DNA from: Streptomycetaceae bacterium
GTDB taxonomy: Bacteria; Actinomycetota; Actinomycetes; Nanopelagicales; Nanopelagicaceae
Reading direction: 5' to 3'
Length of the DNA stretch: 39,315 nt
NCBI GenBank assembly: GCA_900298985.1
Contig: OMHY01000070.1
Span: 1-39,315, forward strand
The notes beneath the pieces are model-generated. The model did no database searches and was not told where the DNA came from. It saw only the letters and a list, made by a program, of their open reading frames with translations. A program made the translations under genes and the position numbers. This document shows, one piece after another, positions 1-8,656 of this stretch; the first letter of the stretch is position 1; every line of letters begins with the position of its first letter.

Positions 1-3000
1 AATGATGTTATGTACACTGCTCGAGAGAGAAATACTTATTTAAATATTCAAATAGCAGCTGCTTGTCCAAGTGGTTCTACAACTTGCACAGTAGTTACTG
101 GTACCAACACTAATGGTGCAATTGAACCTGCCGGAACAACCAATGCGCTAGATATTTCCTTTGTATTTAATGGTTTAAATAATGAAATTGCAGCAGGTCA
201 ACTAGTTTCAGGTAATGGTATTGCTCCTTATACTCAAGTTGCCGGTGTAGCTTTAGATTCTCTACTGAACACCACTACTGTCACACTATCTACCCCAACC
301 CAAGGATCAATCAGTGGAATAGTTAATTTCATTCAATGGCCAACCAAGAATCCAAACTTAATAACTGGACTTACCCCATTGTTAACTGGATCTAAAGGTT
401 GGAATCCAGTGATTGGTGGAGATTTGGTTAATGTTAATTCTGCTAATAAGCCAATCCCGGCTGTTCTTTATCCCGCAGCCACTAATAATGCAATTAACGG
501 CGACACTAATTCCTATTTAACATTGCCTTATTATGACAATCGGATTCAAACTGGTTCCACTATTACATTTTATGTAGCAGGTGTAGCTTCTTATAATGCT
601 ATCGTCTTATCAAATAATGGTGTATTGCAATCAAGCAATACAGCAAGTGCGCAACTGACAAATCAAAGTATTTCCGGAAATACAATAACAATAAGTGGTA
701 CTCCAACTTATACACCAGTTGTTGGACAATTAGTTTCTATAGTAAATACTCCTGGTTTATCTTTACCTGCAGGTACATATGTCACTAGTGTCACTGGAGC
801 TACAGTTACTCTCTCTAATTCTTTTGTTGGAACCCCAACTACCGCTAATTTGATATTTGATTCCACTGGTTCAATACTGAGAGTTACTTCCATAACAGCA
901 ATTTCACCAGCTGTAATTCCAACTACTCCAGTATTAGGACAAGTATCTTTTGCAACAAATAATTATTGGAGTGGCGGAGAGATAATTCTTGCTGGTGCAG
1001 GAAATGACAGCATTCATGTGACAAATGGAGATAATGTAATTGACCTAACTCATAGTTTAAATACATGTATTTTGGCCTATAAGCCAGATAAAACTATTTA
1101 TAACACTGGTGCCAATGTTTCCTGTGGTGGAGCAATGGGCTTTTCCAGTATTAATCTGCTAGGTAGTGCAATGGATCAAGGATTACTAAACCCTAAAGAT
1201 TTAAAGATTGTAAGAGAAATCATTACACCAGCAACATCTACTGCGGAATCTGTGATATTTCCTTATTCACAAAATCAATACATTATAAATAAGATTCAAC
1301 TAACTAATTTACCTTCCGTTACCACCCAGGTTTGGGAGGTAACAAATATAGTAGATGGAAGTGTGAATAGAATAATATTTGATGGAACTGGTGTAATACT
1401 CTATTTCAATGGGGTAACAACCTCCACTAGCTTTACACTTGGAACTACCTCTTACACACCACCTGCCAATTACCCATATCTATTAACAACTCCTCCAACT
1501 GCTGTAACTGTTGTTCAAGGAGTTCCATATAGTTTGCAGTTATCTGCAGCACCAAACAATTCAATTTTTACCGACCCCACAAGTTCTTTACCGGCTGGGC
1601 TAAGTGTTACTAATACTGGACTTATCTCTGGCACCCCGACTGGATCTGGAATTTATAGTGCAAACATTTCTTTAAGTAGTGGAACGACCGCTACCGTGGT
1701 TTCAAATACAACAGTTGGCTCATTCACGACTTTAACTATCTCAGGCATAACGCCGAGATCAGCATTAATTGGTGATAGCGTCACTGGAACTAATGTTCCG
1801 AGCAACACAACTGTTACAGATTTTGTAGTCGATCCAGTCTTGAATCAAGAAACAATAACATTGAGTACTTTAGCTACTGCAGTTACCCCTGCTACTGCTC
1901 TCACCTTTAATTCCCCCATAGTGCCAATTCGAATTACATTCACAGTTAATGCTCCAAATGTCCCAACCGCAATAATTAATATCCCATCAAGTAGTTTTGT
2001 AAATGTACCATTGAATTTAAATGCTACTGTCAGCAACTTTACCTCCACACCAACTGTAACCTTCACACCACAGGCCGCGGTAACAACTGCTGTTTCTGCA
2101 GTAATTCAATCTTCGCCATCAGTTGGATATGCAACATATACTGTTGCTTCTTCTGCTGGATTAACTGTAGGAGAAAATATTGTAATCACAGGTAGTACTT
2201 TGTCTGTTAATGGAAATAATGGATTTAATGGTACTTTTCAAATAGTCTCAATAAGTGGAAATTCCGTAACTGTAATAAATACTTTTACTACTAATGCAAC
2301 TATAACTTGGGCTGGAAGCGCAACTGCGGCTTATACACCAACAGCTCTTCCAACAGGGGTTACAAATTTAAATAACACTGCCATCGGGCTTAATGGTTTG
2401 GTATCTCTCGGAACACCAACTGTTTCCGGAACTATAAGTGGAACTCTTACTTTTAGTAATGGTACTCAATCAGCTGCAGTGCCATTAACCATAGTTATTA
2501 ATCCAGTTCCACTATTACCGGCACCGATATTTACTTTGAGTTCAAACCCTGGAACACCTACTGCAGATGGTTTCACCTCTACTTTAAGCACGACATCTTG
2601 TGCTACACCAATTACTTTTAATTTAACTTCATCAGCCGGAGTTATAAATGCTGGCTCAAACACTTACCAATGGGTTTGCTCTAATGGAAATCCATTAAGC
2701 AAATTGATAACAATCACTGGGCTCGGCGCAAGTACTAGCGCTACAGTTCAAATAACTGCTTCTTATGTTGGATCAAACACTGCAACCGCTACTTTAGTTG
2801 GTACATCTGCACCTTTAACTTATGCACCAATGAGTATTGGAAGTGTAACTCCTCAAACCAATGGTTTTATTTTCACCGTAGTCAACGTCCCATCTCCGGC
2901 AACAGCCTCCTTTGTAAATTCAGTTGCAGGGGTAACAACTACACTTACTGCTCCGGGAACATATTCAGTTTCACCTCTACCGGCCGGAACGAGTAATCTT

Positions 3001-4443
3001 GCTACTATCAATTACTCAAATGCAAATACTGTAATTGGATCTATTACAGTATTTGGTACGTCATCTCCCCCGGCACCTACTCCAAGAATTACTCCAATAT
3101 TAAGTGGATTAACCTCTCTATATAATGGATTTAGCTTTACAGTAAGTAACGCCGCAGACTTCGCTGCTATTCCCGCAACTGCTACAACCAGTGTGGTTTC
3201 GATTGCCAAATCAACCACTATTTCTCTTATTGGAAATACCTATACCGTACAGGGGTTAAATCCAGGCCAAAATGCATCAGTTACAGTTACCTATAAAGAT
3301 GCATCAAAAAATACCATTGGTACTTCAACTATTTTAGGAGTAGCGAACTCACCAACTTCATCAGCCCCACCTCAAATATTAGTTGTGCCGATTCCAACTC
3401 CTGCGCTCACCCCTAAAATTCTCTGGAAATCACCAACTGATATCACAACTGATGTGGGATTAAGTTCGCAGCAATTAAATGCTCAAGCCTTTGATCCAAA
3501 AACAAATTTACCAATTAATGGAACATTCACTTATTTCCCGACTTTCAACGAGAAATTACCTGCAGGGAAAAATAATTTATTGCTTAATTTTACCCCTCAA
3601 GATACTAATCTCTATAATCAAACTTCAGCGCAAGTATTAATTAATGTTGCAGATGCGGTTTCTTCAGTGAAATTTAATTTGAATTTATCTCATTTGACTT
3701 ATGATGGTGCAGTTCATCCAATAAGTGTTAGTAGTACACCAAGCAATATTTCTTACAGCATTACCTACAATGGTCAATCTAACCCACCGATCAATGCAGG
3801 CACTTATAAAGTTGAAGTTAAATCCAACAATTCAAAATATACAGGTGCGGAATCTGGGGACTTAGTTATAGATAAAGCAACTCCGAGATTAGTATGGAAT
3901 CCCCCAATTTCATGGGATGCAACAATTCCAATTGATAGTTCATTCTTTAACGCCAGTAGCTCATTACCAGGCACTATGAGTTATTCAATTGCGAAGGATG
4001 ATAAATTGAATGCTGGAAATCATGATGTTACCGCTACCTTTACTCCGCTAGATTCTGTTAACTACATAAGTATTTCTACAACTAGGAAAATAGAGTTTTA
4101 TGATAATTCGATGAAAACTCTAAAAGTTTCACAACCCAAAGTCCCAACTTATGTAGAAGGTACGAGATTACCCTCTAAATCTTGGAGTGGAGAGCAGATT
4201 TCTGCATTTAAAGAATTGTTAAATAAGTCTGAAGGTAAATCTGTAGAAATCTATTCATATGTTGCTAATAGTAAGAACAACTTTGCTGATTTAAAGAGTT
4301 CAGCAGATTATGCAATTCAACTAATTCTAAACCTAGAGAATTTAGGTATAAAAGCTAATTACTCGATACATCCTATGGGTTCAACTTTCAACGCTGAATG
4401 CTCCAAATTTAAAAATAAATGTATCAAGCTTGTTGTTAAATAG
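1..4443 (+). CDS. Giant multi-domain Ig-like surface/secreted protein (5' partial)
   Basis: The reading frame is open to the left edge, so the N-terminus and any signal peptide lie outside; the first internal ATG is at 10, and residue numbers here count from it (1477 residues). The composition is rich in Thr, Ser, Asn, Val and Gly with almost no Cys, as in extracellular beta-sandwich repeat proteins. Visible modules: beta-rich units of the type G-x-x-VxGxGI...TVTLS near residues 55-95, 235-285 and 590-640; one RTX-like motif (AGAGND, about 328-333); a He_PIG-type putative Ig domain (about 488-557, with LPAGLSV and GLISGTPT); three tandem units of about 85-95 residues (about 838-1112); then Ig-like, MBG-like and Ig-like modules (about 1134-1370). 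The last 90 residues form a separate alpha/beta domain with two Cys, faintly like an OmpA-type fold (a guess). No LPXTG motif is seen. An adhesin or matrix role is inferred from architecture only; no ligand can be named. Confidence 0.8.
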   Translation, partial: NDVMYTARERNTYLNIQIAAACPSGSTTCTVVTGTNTNGAIEPAGTTNALDISFVFNGLNNEIAAGQLVSGNGIAPYTQVAGVALDSLLNTTTVTLSTPTQGSISGIVNFIQWPTKNPNLITGLTPLLTGSKGWNPVIGGDLVNVNSANKPIPAVLYPAATNNAINGDTNSYLTLPYYDNRIQTGSTITFYVAGVASYNAIVLSNNGVLQSSNTASAQLTNQSISGNTITISGTPTYTPVVGQLVSIVNTPGLSLPAGTYVTSVTGATVTLSNSFVGTPTTANLIFDSTGSILRVTSITAISPAVIPTTPVLGQVSFATNNYWSGGEIILAGAGNDSIHVTNGDNVIDLTHSLNTCILAYKPDKTIYNTGANVSCGGAMGFSSINLLGSAMDQGLLNPKDLKIVREIITPATSTAESVIFPYSQNQYIINKIQLTNLPSVTTQVWEVTNIVDGSVNRIIFDGTGVILYFNGVTTSTSFTLGTTSYTPPANYPYLLTTPPTAVTVVQGVPYSLQLSAAPNNSIFTDPTSSLPAGLSVTNTGLISGTPTGSGIYSANISLSSGTTATVVSNTTVGSFTTLTISGITPRSALIGDSVTGTNVPSNTTVTDFVVDPVLNQETITLSTLATAVTPATALTFNSPIVPIRITFTVNAPNVPTAIINIPSSSFVNVPLNLNATVSNFTSTPTVTFTPQAAVTTAVSAVIQSSPSVGYATYTVASSAGLTVGENIVITGSTLSVNGNNGFNGTFQIVSISGNSVTVINTFTTNATITWAGSATAAYTPTALPTGVTNLNNTAIGLNGLVSLGTPTVSGTISGTLTFSNGTQSAAVPLTIVINPVPLLPAPIFTLSSNPGTPTADGFTSTLSTTSCATPITFNLTSSAGVINAGSNTYQWVCSNGNPLSKLITITGLGASTSATVQITASYVGSNTATATLVGTSAPLTYAPMSIGSVTPQTNGFIFTVVNVPSPATASFVNSVAGVTTTLTAPGTYSVSPLPAGTSNLATINYSNANTVIGSITVFGTSSPPAPTPRITPILSGLTSLYNGFSFTVSNAADFAAIPATATTSVVSIAKSTTISLIGNTYTVQGLNPGQNASVTVTYKDASKNTIGTSTILGVANSPTSSAPPQILVVPIPTPALTPKILWKSPTDITTDVGLSSQQLNAQAFDPKTNLPINGTFTYFPTFNEKLPAGKNNLLLNFTPQDTNLYNQTSAQVLINVADAVSSVKFNLNLSHLTYDGAVHPISVSSTPSNISYSITYNGQSNPPINAGTYKVEVKSNNSKYTGAESGDLVIDKATPRLVWNPPISWDATIPIDSSFFNASSSLPGTMSYSIAKDDKLNAGNHDVTATFTPLDSVNYISISTTRKIEFYDNSMKTLKVSQPKVPTYVEGTRLPSKSWSGEQISAFKELLNKSEGKSVEIYSYVANSKNNFADLKSSADYAIQLILNLENLGIKANYSIHPMGSTFNAECSKFKNKCIKLVVK

Positions 4444-4455
4444 TATGGGAATTCA

Positions 4456-5787
4456 ATGAAAAAAGATGGCTTTAGGAAATTGGTAGCAGTTCTATCATTT
4501 ATTGTATTTTTTATAGTTGCTAACTCACCTATCGCTCAAGCACAAAATAGCGGAGATATTGATTACATCTTTATCAATATTTCCTTGTTTAGCAATGGTA
4601 CTCCTTCAAATCCTAACAATTTTTCCTATACTGACGTAATCACCGCTAGTTCCACTGTAACCTATGAAAATTCCACTAACCCAGCGGAACATCCTTATGA
4701 TCCAAGTAGCGATGACCAATTAACTGTAACAAGTATTCAAGCTCCGGTGATAAGTAGTTGTAACGTCAATTCTCTTGATGCTCTAAATAAGGGTAACTAT
4801 CCCTTTGCCGATGCTGGGATCTATTCTTTGTATGTTACTTACAATGTAACAACCGATATTAGTTCGGAATATCAGATAATAACTAGAGTTAAGAAGATTG
4901 ATGGAACATATCAAAATTTTTCTAACGATCTTGTTAATAAAGAACTGGTAATCCAAATAAGCCCAGTGAATGTGGGATCAATTGGTAATAAAGAAATTTT
5001 TGAAGGAGAAGGAACAACTATAAGTGGCAGTAATTTCCTGCAATATCCAGTTTCTTTAAAACCACATTGGAGCATTGATTCTCTTTTGTTTGACAACTCT
5101 TTAATTGCTCCGGAAGTGGCTGGTACCTATTCTGTTACTGCGGGTGCATTGGATTATGATTCCAATCGAGATGTACCGCTTTGTGATTACAACATCACCT
5201 CTGGACAATTGTTAGTAAAAGTCAGGCCACCCGCACCACCTCCACCCGAACCACCCCCACCTATTCCTCCAGATTCGAGAATTCCAAGAATCCAGCGTGA
5301 TCTTATTTTGGTTCCACCTACCCCGAAAATTGTTCCTAATAAAGTTGCAATCCAAATAATTGGAAATAGTTACATTTATGATGGATCTCCAAAAAATGTA
5401 ATTGTTATTACTGACCCACCCGGAATACCTGTATCCATTACCTATCGAGGGAAAGCAGAACCACCAATTAAAGTTGGTCGATATCAAGTCCGAGTGTTAG
5501 TTATAAAGACAGATACCTATTTAGGCGCAACTAAAAGTAGTTTTATAAATATTTTAAGAGCCAGCCCAATATTAATTTGGCCAAAATTACATTCAATTCG
5601 ATCTAATGCACCCTTAACTGCAAAACAACTAAGCCCCATCTCTAATATTCCAGGTAAATTTATTTTCAAGCAACCTATTGGCACCTTATTGTCACGAGGT
5701 AAACATATTTTACAAGCTACTTTTTTAGCTGCTGATAATAGAGATTACACCGGGGGTTTTGTATCAACATCTATCGATGTTAGTTGA
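4456..5787 (+). CDS. Secreted protein with MBG/Ig-like C-terminal modules
   Basis: The protein has 443 residues and begins with a clear Sec signal peptide: a basic MKKDGFRK head, a hydrophobic stretch, then ANSPIAQAQ as the likely cleavage region near residue 30. Residues 30-255 form an unrecognised beta-rich region with a few Cys. A proline-rich hinge (about 257-275) leads to an MBG-like module (about 293-370, with YDGSPK and KVGRYQV) and an Ig-like module (about 373-436, opening with SPILIW). These two modules in this order match the C-terminal part of the protein encoded just upstream, so the two are related in construction. It starts 12 bases after the upstream stop, with GGGA just ahead of ATG, which suggests one operon. 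Likely extracellular; function unknown. Confidence 0.82.
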   Translation: MKKDGFRKLVAVLSFIVFFIVANSPIAQAQNSGDIDYIFINISLFSNGTPSNPNNFSYTDVITASSTVTYENSTNPAEHPYDPSSDDQLTVTSIQAPVISSCNVNSLDALNKGNYPFADAGIYSLYVTYNVTTDISSEYQIITRVKKIDGTYQNFSNDLVNKELVIQISPVNVGSIGNKEIFEGEGTTISGSNFLQYPVSLKPHWSIDSLLFDNSLIAPEVAGTYSVTAGALDYDSNRDVPLCDYNITSGQLLVKVRPPAPPPPEPPPPIPPDSRIPRIQRDLILVPPTPKIVPNKVAIQIIGNSYIYDGSPKNVIVITDPPGIPVSITYRGKAEPPIKVGRYQVRVLVIKTDTYLGATKSSFINILRASPILIWPKLHSIRSNAPLTAKQLSPISNIPGKFIFKQPIGTLLSRGKHILQATFLAADNRDYTGGFVSTSIDVS

Positions 5788-6104
5788 TCTATTTTATTAA
5801 GATTTTATACTTTTTATTTTTTTTGTTGCCTATATCCATACAAGGAAAGCGGAGTGTTTAGCCGATAAATACCGAGAATTTCTGCGATATTTGACGGTTA
5901 GAAAATGCCCTCTAGTAGGTCATTAAATGGCTGTATTTAGGAACTTCAAGTAATTTTCCATTTTCAAGCATTAAATGGGATTTTGAATCAAGATAAACTT
6001 TTGACCAGAATAACTTAAGAAAATAACTGGCTTGAAATTAAATGTATTTCTAAATTCTCAGTTGATACTCAGATTAAATTAGTGCACAATCTATCTCGAT
6101 GACC
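5788..6104. other. Gene-free spacer, AT-rich
   Basis: No convincing coding sequence was found. A 10-base direct repeat (CATTAAATGG) lies at 5921-5930 and 5969-5978; the second copy forms a weak hairpin with CCATTT at 5958-5963. TTGACG at 5891-5896 followed by TAGTAG at 5913-5918 could be a promoter, but its leader would be long. This spacer separates the secreted-protein pair from the exporter operon. Confidence 0.4.
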
Positions 6105-6110
6105 TAACCT
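6105..6110 (+). promoter_or_regulatory. -10 box of a leaderless promoter for the exporter operon
   Basis: TAACCT lies 7 bases before GTG 6118, the spacing seen before many genes in this window. It supports GTG 6118 over ATG 6112. No good -35 is visible. Confidence 0.4.
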
Positions 6111-6117
6111 AATGCTC

Positions 6118-7914
6118 GTGGCTAAAGCAAGAATTTGGACAATAAATGTAGTTATTTTGACAATCATTGGCGTTGCTGGTTTTTGGGGGTATAAAACTCT
6201 TCATCCATCGCCCACCCCAATAATCCTTACCACTGTTCCTGTTACTCGAGGTGACGTTCAATCAACAGTTTCTGCCTCTGGAAAAGTTGTGAGCCCTGGA
6301 GATATTGGGCTTGCACCCTTAGTTTCCGGAACTTTAAAAACATTAAATGTTGTTGTCGGGCAAAAAGTTAATGCCGGAGAAGTATTAGCAACATTAGATA
6401 CTACAAATTTAAAGTTAGCTGTTGATCAAGCCAAAGCTGCTTTAATTACTGCTCAGTCTAATTTAAATAATGCCCAAGCATCTGCAAATAACGTTCAAAT
6501 TACATTACAACAAGATAAAGATGCAATTACTACTGCACAAACTAATTTAGATAATGAAAAACAAAATTTATCCATCGCAGCTCAAGGCTACCAACAGACG
6601 GTTGACAGCGCCCTAAAAGCATTAAATGATGCTAAGACCAACGCCGCCGCCGCTGCACCGACTTATCAATCAACTGTTGATACCGCACAAAAAGCACTTG
6701 ATACTGCGAATTTCAATTTACAAAATTTAGAGTGGACAAATGTTCAAACTCGCGTGCTTGATGTAAATGGAGCGCCTTTAACTGCACAATTTTGCTTGAC
6801 TTACTTGAATCAATATCAATTTGTAAATCCCAATTTAGTTAATACCTACAATACAAATTGCTCAAATTTAATTAACGATACGAATGCGATTGATACATCA
6901 CAAACCAATTTAAATAATGCAAAATTAGCGCAAGCTTCAAGTTTGGCAAAAGATGCGCAAACTATCCAAAACTTACAGACTGCATACGATAATGCGGTTA
7001 CCAATCAAAAAAATAGTTTAACTAAAGATAGCCAGGCTTTAGCTTCTTATCAAAGTGCCCTAAAGTCGGCGCAGGATGCTTTGACTACCTTTCAAAATAC
7101 CCAAAACTTAAATGATTCCAGCAATTCTACGACGCAATTAGCAATCAATTCAGCGCTCTCGACCATATTGATTGACGATCAAAATCTGGCGATAGCGCAG
7201 AAAAACCTAGCTGCAGCAACGATTACGGCACCGGTATCGGGCACTGTAGCTTCAATTAGCACTTCGGTGGGCGGAAATGTTCCAACAACTTTCAATAACG
7301 CTACAAATACCACAGCCGCAACTGGTTTCATAGTTTTAACAAATACATCTGGTCTTCGAATTTATGCAAGCTTCTCTGAAGCAGATACGGCTAAGTTAAG
7401 CGTTGGTCAAATGGCTACCTTTACCTTTGATTCATTACCTAATGTGAACGCCACTGGAAAATTGATCAATATTGATTTAAGTCCTACTACTTCTTCTGGT
7501 GCAACTACATACGGTGCAACATTTTCAATTGACAATTCTGTTCCTGGATTAAGAAATGGAATGACTTCATCTGCGAACGTTATTACCGGAATGGCGAGTA
7601 ACGTGATTAACGTCCCAGCGACTGCAATTACTTCCCGTGGATTTAATAGTTTTGTAAATGTTGTAACGGGAGTTGGAAAGAAACAAACTATTAAATTAAC
7701 CCCAGTAGTAATTGGACTTAAAGGCGACAGCGCAGATGAAATTATCTCCGGCTTGAAAGTTGGACAACAAGTATCTATCACAACTGCTCGAACAACATCT
7801 AATGGGTTTGCTGTCGGTGGAGTTCCAAATGGATTTAATAATCTAAGCGGCTCTAGCGGTTTGCGAGTTGGTGGTGGCGGTGGATTTGGTGGTGGCGGTG
7901 GATTTGGTGGTTAA
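6118..7914 (+). CDS. MacA/HlyD-like membrane-fusion protein of an ABC exporter
   Basis: An N-terminal membrane anchor (about residues 7-25) is followed by a first half-lipoyl segment with VSGTLKTLNVVVGQKVNAGE, a very long Gln/Asn/Ala-rich coiled coil (about 100-365), the second half-lipoyl segment (ATITAPVSGTVASI), beta-barrel and membrane-proximal domains, and a Gly/Phe tail. Such adaptors link an inner-membrane transporter to the outside; the next two genes supply ATPase and permease. The coiled coil is interrupted by an insert of about 50 residues with two Cys (about 226 and 248) where the hairpin tip should be. At about 598 residues it is much longer than E. coli MacA (about 370). Start: GTG 6118 fits a TAACCT box 7 bases upstream; ATG 6112 is the alternative. 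The substrate is unknown. Confidence 0.85.
   Translation: MAKARIWTINVVILTIIGVAGFWGYKTLHPSPTPIILTTVPVTRGDVQSTVSASGKVVSPGDIGLAPLVSGTLKTLNVVVGQKVNAGEVLATLDTTNLKLAVDQAKAALITAQSNLNNAQASANNVQITLQQDKDAITTAQTNLDNEKQNLSIAAQGYQQTVDSALKALNDAKTNAAAAAPTYQSTVDTAQKALDTANFNLQNLEWTNVQTRVLDVNGAPLTAQFCLTYLNQYQFVNPNLVNTYNTNCSNLINDTNAIDTSQTNLNNAKLAQASSLAKDAQTIQNLQTAYDNAVTNQKNSLTKDSQALASYQSALKSAQDALTTFQNTQNLNDSSNSTTQLAINSALSTILIDDQNLAIAQKNLAAATITAPVSGTVASISTSVGGNVPTTFNNATNTTAATGFIVLTNTSGLRIYASFSEADTAKLSVGQMATFTFDSLPNVNATGKLINIDLSPTTSSGATTYGATFSIDNSVPGLRNGMTSSANVITGMASNVINVPATAITSRGFNSFVNVVTGVGKKQTIKLTPVVIGLKGDSADEIISGLKVGQQVSITTARTTSNGFAVGGVPNGFNNLSGSSGLRVGGGGGFGGGGGFGG
7870..7905 (+). repeat. Two exact tandem 18-base units in the glycine tail
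   Basis: The 18-base unit at 7870-7887 is repeated exactly at 7888-7905 and encodes GGGGGF-type residues at the end of the membrane-fusion protein. Its other frame gives the low-complexity VVAVDL repeat, which argues against starting the ATPase gene at 7868. Slippage here could change tail length by six residues per unit. Confidence 0.85.
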
Positions 7915-8656
7915 TACAAAAAACCTAGCAACCATTAATTCAAACCGCAACGAATCAATACTTCCCGTTATTGAAATTAAAGATGCGGTAAAGCGATATG
8001 GGATGGGAGACAATTCGATCTATGCGCTAGCTGGAGTTAATTTACGAATAGTGCCTGGTGAGTACGTAGCGATTATGGGCCCGTCGGGAAGCGGTAAATC
8101 AACGCTCATGAACATGATGGGTTGTCTAGACATAATGACTTCTGGAAGTTATTTCCTAGATGGAATTGAAGTTAGTAAATTAGATGAGAATGCGCTTGCT
8201 GTTGTGCGGGGACATAAAATTGGATTTATTTTTCAATCTTTTAACTTAATACCTAGAACTAATGCGCTTTTAAACGTGGAGTTACCTATGGCCTACCAAG
8301 GAATAAAAAAAGAGGAAAGAAAATCTAGGGCAATCAAAGCTTTAGAAATAGTCGGTTTATCTGATCGCCTAAGTCACGATCCTTCAGAACTTTCTGGTGG
8401 GCAACAGCAAAGAGTTGCTGTAGCTAGGGCACTTGCGACGCGACCTGCTTTGTTATTAGCCGATGAGCCAACCGGAGCGCTGGATTCAAAATCTACCGCC
8501 GATTTATTAGATCTTTTTGATCAAATAAATGCTGCCGGAAGAACAGTGGTTTTAATTACTCACGAAAATGAGGTAGCAAATAGGGCTAAGCGAGTAGTGC
8601 ATATGCGAGATGGAAAAATAATTTCTGATGAAATAAATGAGGTAAGTATTAAATGA
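7907..8656 (+). CDS. MacB-type ABC exporter ATP-binding subunit
   Basis: A complete LolD/MacB-class ATPase of about 249 residues: Walker A GPSGSGKS, Q-loop FQSFNL, signature LSGGQQQRVAVARAL, Walker B LLLADEPTGALDS and switch His in LITHE. It powers the adjacent FtsX-type permease, probably as a mechanotransmission exporter rather than by classic import. The start is uncertain: GTG 7907 overlaps the upstream stop by 8 bases and has purine-rich sequence ahead of it. An upstream ATG at 7868 only adds a translation of the glycine repeat and was not used. The gene ends in an ATGA overlap with the permease, showing translational coupling. Confidence 0.9.
   Translation: MVNTKNLATINSNRNESILPVIEIKDAVKRYGMGDNSIYALAGVNLRIVPGEYVAIMGPSGSGKSTLMNMMGCLDIMTSGSYFLDGIEVSKLDENALAVVRGHKIGFIFQSFNLIPRTNALLNVELPMAYQGIKKEERKSRAIKALEIVGLSDRLSHDPSELSGGQQQRVAVARALATRPALLLADEPTGALDSKSTADLLDLFDQINAAGRTVVLITHENEVANRAKRVVHMRDGKIISDEINEVSIK

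Noticed and set aside
708-3218. Antisense open frames under the giant surface protein
   Set aside because: They mirror the Thr/Val/Gly repeat composition of the plus-strand gene and have no start signals.
5926-5952. Nine-codon leader peptide in the 5788-6104 spacer
   Set aside because: Very short, no ribosome site, and no attenuator-like structure follows it.
6001-6029. TTGACC as a -35 for the exporter operon
   Set aside because: No TAnnnT hexamer lies at a proper spacing downstream.
7868-7906. ATG 7868 as start of the ABC ATPase
   Set aside because: The added residues are only the second-frame reading of the 18-base glycine repeat; GTG 7907 fits the overlap with the upstream stop.
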